Positions 62,096 to 64,000 of a stretch of DNA of 64,000 bases are shown one piece after another. The DNA is from Marinicella algicola (GTDB taxonomy: Bacteria > Pseudomonadota > Gammaproteobacteria > Xanthomonadales > Marinicellaceae), in NCBI RefSeq assembly GCF_028401385.1, contig NZ_JAQOMR010000001.1:498501-562500 (forward strand), in the 5' to 3' direction. The notes under the pieces were generated by a model. That model worked only from the letters and a program-made list of their open reading frames with translations. It had not been told where the DNA came from and searched no databases. A program made the position numbers and the translations under genes. Each line of letters opens with the position of its first letter. Position 1 is the stretch's first letter.

Positions 62096-62901
62096 CGGGC
62101 GATCACGAGGTAGCCGGGTGTTGGCTGGCCATTTTCAAAGCGCACATTGATATCGGTGACTTCGACCGTAGAGAACCCTGCCTTTTCGAGACTTGCGGAA
62201 AGGTAGGCAAGGCTGTGACCGAAACGGTGATGCGGGGCGACCATGTAATCGCGTCCCTTCAGCGTTTCATCCGGCAGGGTTTCTGCCGAAAACGCCAGAA
62301 CGCCGCCACCGGCGATGCTCTTGGCAGCCCCGGAGAAAAAGGCGTCGAGCGTTCCCAGATAGGGCAGCACATCTGCGGCGACGATCAGGTCGAACGCCTC
62401 TTCGCCATCGTCATGTAGAAATTCCTCGACCTCGGCGACGAACAGCGTGTCGTAGAGCTCTTTCTCATAGGCGATTTCGACCATGTTCTCGGAGATATCG
62501 AGCCCGGTGATCTCGCCTGTCATGTCGCGCAGCGCACTGGCGCCAAGACCCGTGCCGCAGCCAAGATCGAGCATGCGTTCGAACGGACCGATGCTGAGCG
62601 CCTGAAACCGCTGGCGGATGATCATCGGCACACAATAGCCAAGCTGGTCAACGAGAATATCCTCGAAATCCTCGGCATGCTGGTCGAACAGCGTCTCGAC
62701 ATAGGCATCGGGTGCCTTTTTCGGCACTTCGCCAAAGCCGATCGCCGCAAGACGGACAGCCGCGCCGCCGTGATCGTCGGGGTCGATTGCAAGGACTTCG
62801 CGATAGGCTTCGGCTGCTTCGGCAAGCTTGCCTGCCTTTTCAAGCGTCAGGGCCCTGTTATAGGCCTCCGCCAGTTTTTCCTCATCGATCTTCTTTGTCA
62901 T
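62080..62901 (-). CDS. TPR-containing SAM-dependent methyltransferase
   Basis: A 273-residue protein. The first 60 residues form a TPR-like pair (YNRALTLEKAGKLAEAAEAYREVL). The class I methyltransferase domain has motif I LDLGCGTGLGASALRD, post-I GLDISENMVEIA and a DLIVAADVLPYLG motif. Intact. The substrate is unknown. Members of this group often act on proteins or small metabolites. Confidence 0.85.
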   Translation of the reverse strand: MTKKIDEEKLAEAYNRALTLEKAGKLAEAAEAYREVLAIDPDDHGGAAVRLAAIGFGEVPKKAPDAYVETLFDQHAEDFEDILVDQLGYCVPMIIRQRFQALSIGPFERMLDLGCGTGLGASALRDMTGEITGLDISENMVEIAYEKELYDTLFVAEVEEFLHDDGEEAFDLIVAADVLPYLGTLDAFFSGAAKSIAGGGVLAFSAETLPDETLKGRDYMVAPHHRFGHSLAYLSASLEKAGFSTVEVTDINVRFENGQPTPGYLVIARYSDA

Positions 62902-62961
62902 TGCGGTCGCCCTTTTCCGTGTCGGTCACGCTCTATGCCGTGATCGTTCAAAGCGCAACCG

Positions 62962-63596
62962 CTACCGGCTGTCCGTCATCATCTTTGCGATCAGCCGTGC
63001 GGTATCGAGATCCTGGGGAGTATTGATGTTGAAAAACGGGTCCACCGGGCCTTGCGGCGTTGTGACAGCGGCAAAATCGACAACCTGACTGGTGTGCCGT
63101 CCGATGAAGTCCATCAGCCGGCGGTTTGATCGGTCAGAAAACCAGCATTCGAGATCACCGCGAAGGACAACCGGCCAGAGCGCGAAGACGGGATGCGCCC
63201 GGCCTTTCGAGCCCGCAAGGACAATTTCGTCCCTGGCGGGTTGAGGCTCTGAAAGCCGCTCCACCAGGCTATTCGGGAAAAATGGCGTATCAACCGCAAC
63301 CGAAATCATGTGGGTTGCTTGCGAGCCGGTCTGTTGCAAATGATCGAGTGCGGCAAGAATGCCGGCAAGCGGGCCTTGATGGCCGGTTGAGGCATCGGTG
63401 ACAGGGATCGTTCCGGAGGGATCGGTCGTACCGTGGCCATGTCGGCTGACCATCACCGGAGAAGCCTGTTGCGCGATCCGGCGATGAACGCGCGCTATCA
63501 GGGTTTCACCATCAAGCACCAGCTCCGCCTTGTCCACGCCTATGCGCCGTGACGCGCCCCGGCCAGGATCACGGCGGGCAGGGCGGGGGTGGTCAT
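62962..63596 (-). CDS. mobA: Molybdenum cofactor guanylyltransferase MobA, one frameshift
   Basis: Attaches GMP to molybdopterin for bis-MGD enzymes. The start is ATG 63596 (MTTPALPAVILAGG). One G missing in the run near 63557-63560 breaks the LAGGASRRIGVDKAELVL nucleotide motif. Downstream VAVDTPFFP and the ending are intact. The repaired length is about 212 residues. The start overlaps the stop of the following DMT transporter gene (ATGA), indicating an operon. Confidence 0.88.
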
Positions 63597-64000
63597 TTTT
63601 TATCCTTCAGCATTTGCACTTCCGCCTTGACGATCGGGCCGCCGCCTTCAGACGCGACCGGCTGGCCGGTCTCGGCCAGCGGTGCCAGCCCCTTCTTGCG
63701 TTCGCGGTGGAAGGAGTAAAGACCGGCTGCAACGATGATCAGGCCGCCGACCAGCACGTTGATACCGGGGTAGGCGGCGAAGATGACCATGCCGAGCAGC
63801 GTGGCCCATAGCAGGCCGACATAGCGGAACGGCGCGATATAGGAGATATCGGCAAGACGCACGGCAAAGACGACGAATTGATAGCCGGAAAGCAGAAAGA
63901 CGGCTGCCAGCACCAGCTTGAACATGATCGGCCATGTCATCATGCTCCAGTCCTGCTCGACTGTACCGAGAACCGCGCCGCCGATCGTCAGCAGTCCGGC
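63593..64000 (-). CDS. EamA/DMT-family transporter, 5' part outside the window
   Basis: C-terminal 136 codons of a drug/metabolite transporter. The frame stays open to base 64000, so the start lies beyond the window. Three or four hydrophobic segments are seen (MFKLVLAAVFLLSGYQFVVF, YVGLLWATLLGMVIFAAYPG, VLVGGLIIVAAGLYSFHRER) followed by a charged tail ending KAEVQMLKDKK. AAPFRY-type IAPFRYVGLL is typical of EamA repeats. Coupled to mobA by a four-base overlap. Confidence 0.82.
   Translation of the reverse strand, partial: AGLLTIGGAVLGTVEQDWSMMTWPIMFKLVLAAVFLLSGYQFVVFAVRLADISYIAPFRYVGLLWATLLGMVIFAAYPGINVLVGGLIIVAAGLYSFHRERKKGLAPLAETGQPVASEGGGPIVKAEVQMLKDKK

Noticed and set aside
1..64000. 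CRISPR arrays, tRNA or rRNA genes, and prophage modules
   Set aside because: No regular spaced direct repeats, no tRNA cloverleaf or rRNA sequence and no phage structural genes were seen by eye; a tRNA scan would be decisive.

Overview
The window looks like a chromosome segment from an alphaproteobacterium of the order Hyphomicrobiales (Rhizobiales), Rhizobium/Martelella-like. The basis is the gene content and order: ExoP-type Wzc, a NodQ-like CysN-CysC fusion, a pyrB-pyrC'-plsY-dprA block, a DUF1127 protein, a DUF2164 protein and a SPOR-domain D,D-carboxypeptidase. The species cannot be named from the sequence alone.

Layout. (1) 1-6322: the end of a type VI secretion locus (tssM, tssA, hcp and two small unknown genes). 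A sigma-54-type promoter and three inverted repeats lie upstream of hcp. (2) 6323-35470: an accessory island with a Wzx/Wzy-type polysaccharide cluster (acyltransferase, glycosyltransferases, Wzx flippase, NAD-dependent epimerase, MenD-like TPP enzyme, pyruvyl transferase, UDP-glucose dehydrogenase, Wzc/ExoP kinase, Wzy-like polymerase) and a PAPS-forming set (cysD, cysNC, cysQ). It is broken up by three near-identical IS5/IS427-type insertions, an IS3/IS407-type element inserted in an IS21 istA remnant, and older IS scars. (3) 35621-64000: mostly housekeeping genes: dprA, plsY, pyrC', pyrB, an AidB-like dehydrogenase, aminopeptidase P, azlCD, pncA, a c-di-GMP phosphodiesterase, uvrD/pcrA, an RND efflux pair, two OmpA lipoproteins, a D,D-carboxypeptidase, rhomboid, CBS protein, hisI, IscU-like scaffold, yidD, methyltransferase, mobA and a truncated DMT transporter.

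Sequence quality matters for reading this annotation. More than forty genuine-looking genes or gene parts are joined only by single-base frameshifts, nearly all of them one-base deletions in homopolymer runs. They also hit genes expected to be important, such as pyrB, uvrD and hisI. I treat these as probable sequencing errors and give each gene its full reconstructed extent. Broken IS remnants that also carry stops and deletions are called pseudogenes.

How the genes work together. The island should make an acidic, pyruvylated, acylated and possibly sulfated exopolysaccharide: Ugd gives UDP-glucuronate, glycosyltransferases build the repeat, Wzx flips it, Wzy polymerises it and Wzc controls chain length. 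The initiating phosphoglycosyltransferase, the outer-membrane export protein and any sulfotransferase are not in the window. The most unusual metabolic element is the translationally coupled wzx / epimerase / MenD-like set, which may make an unusual sugar. The most unusual regulatory element is the hcp upstream region.
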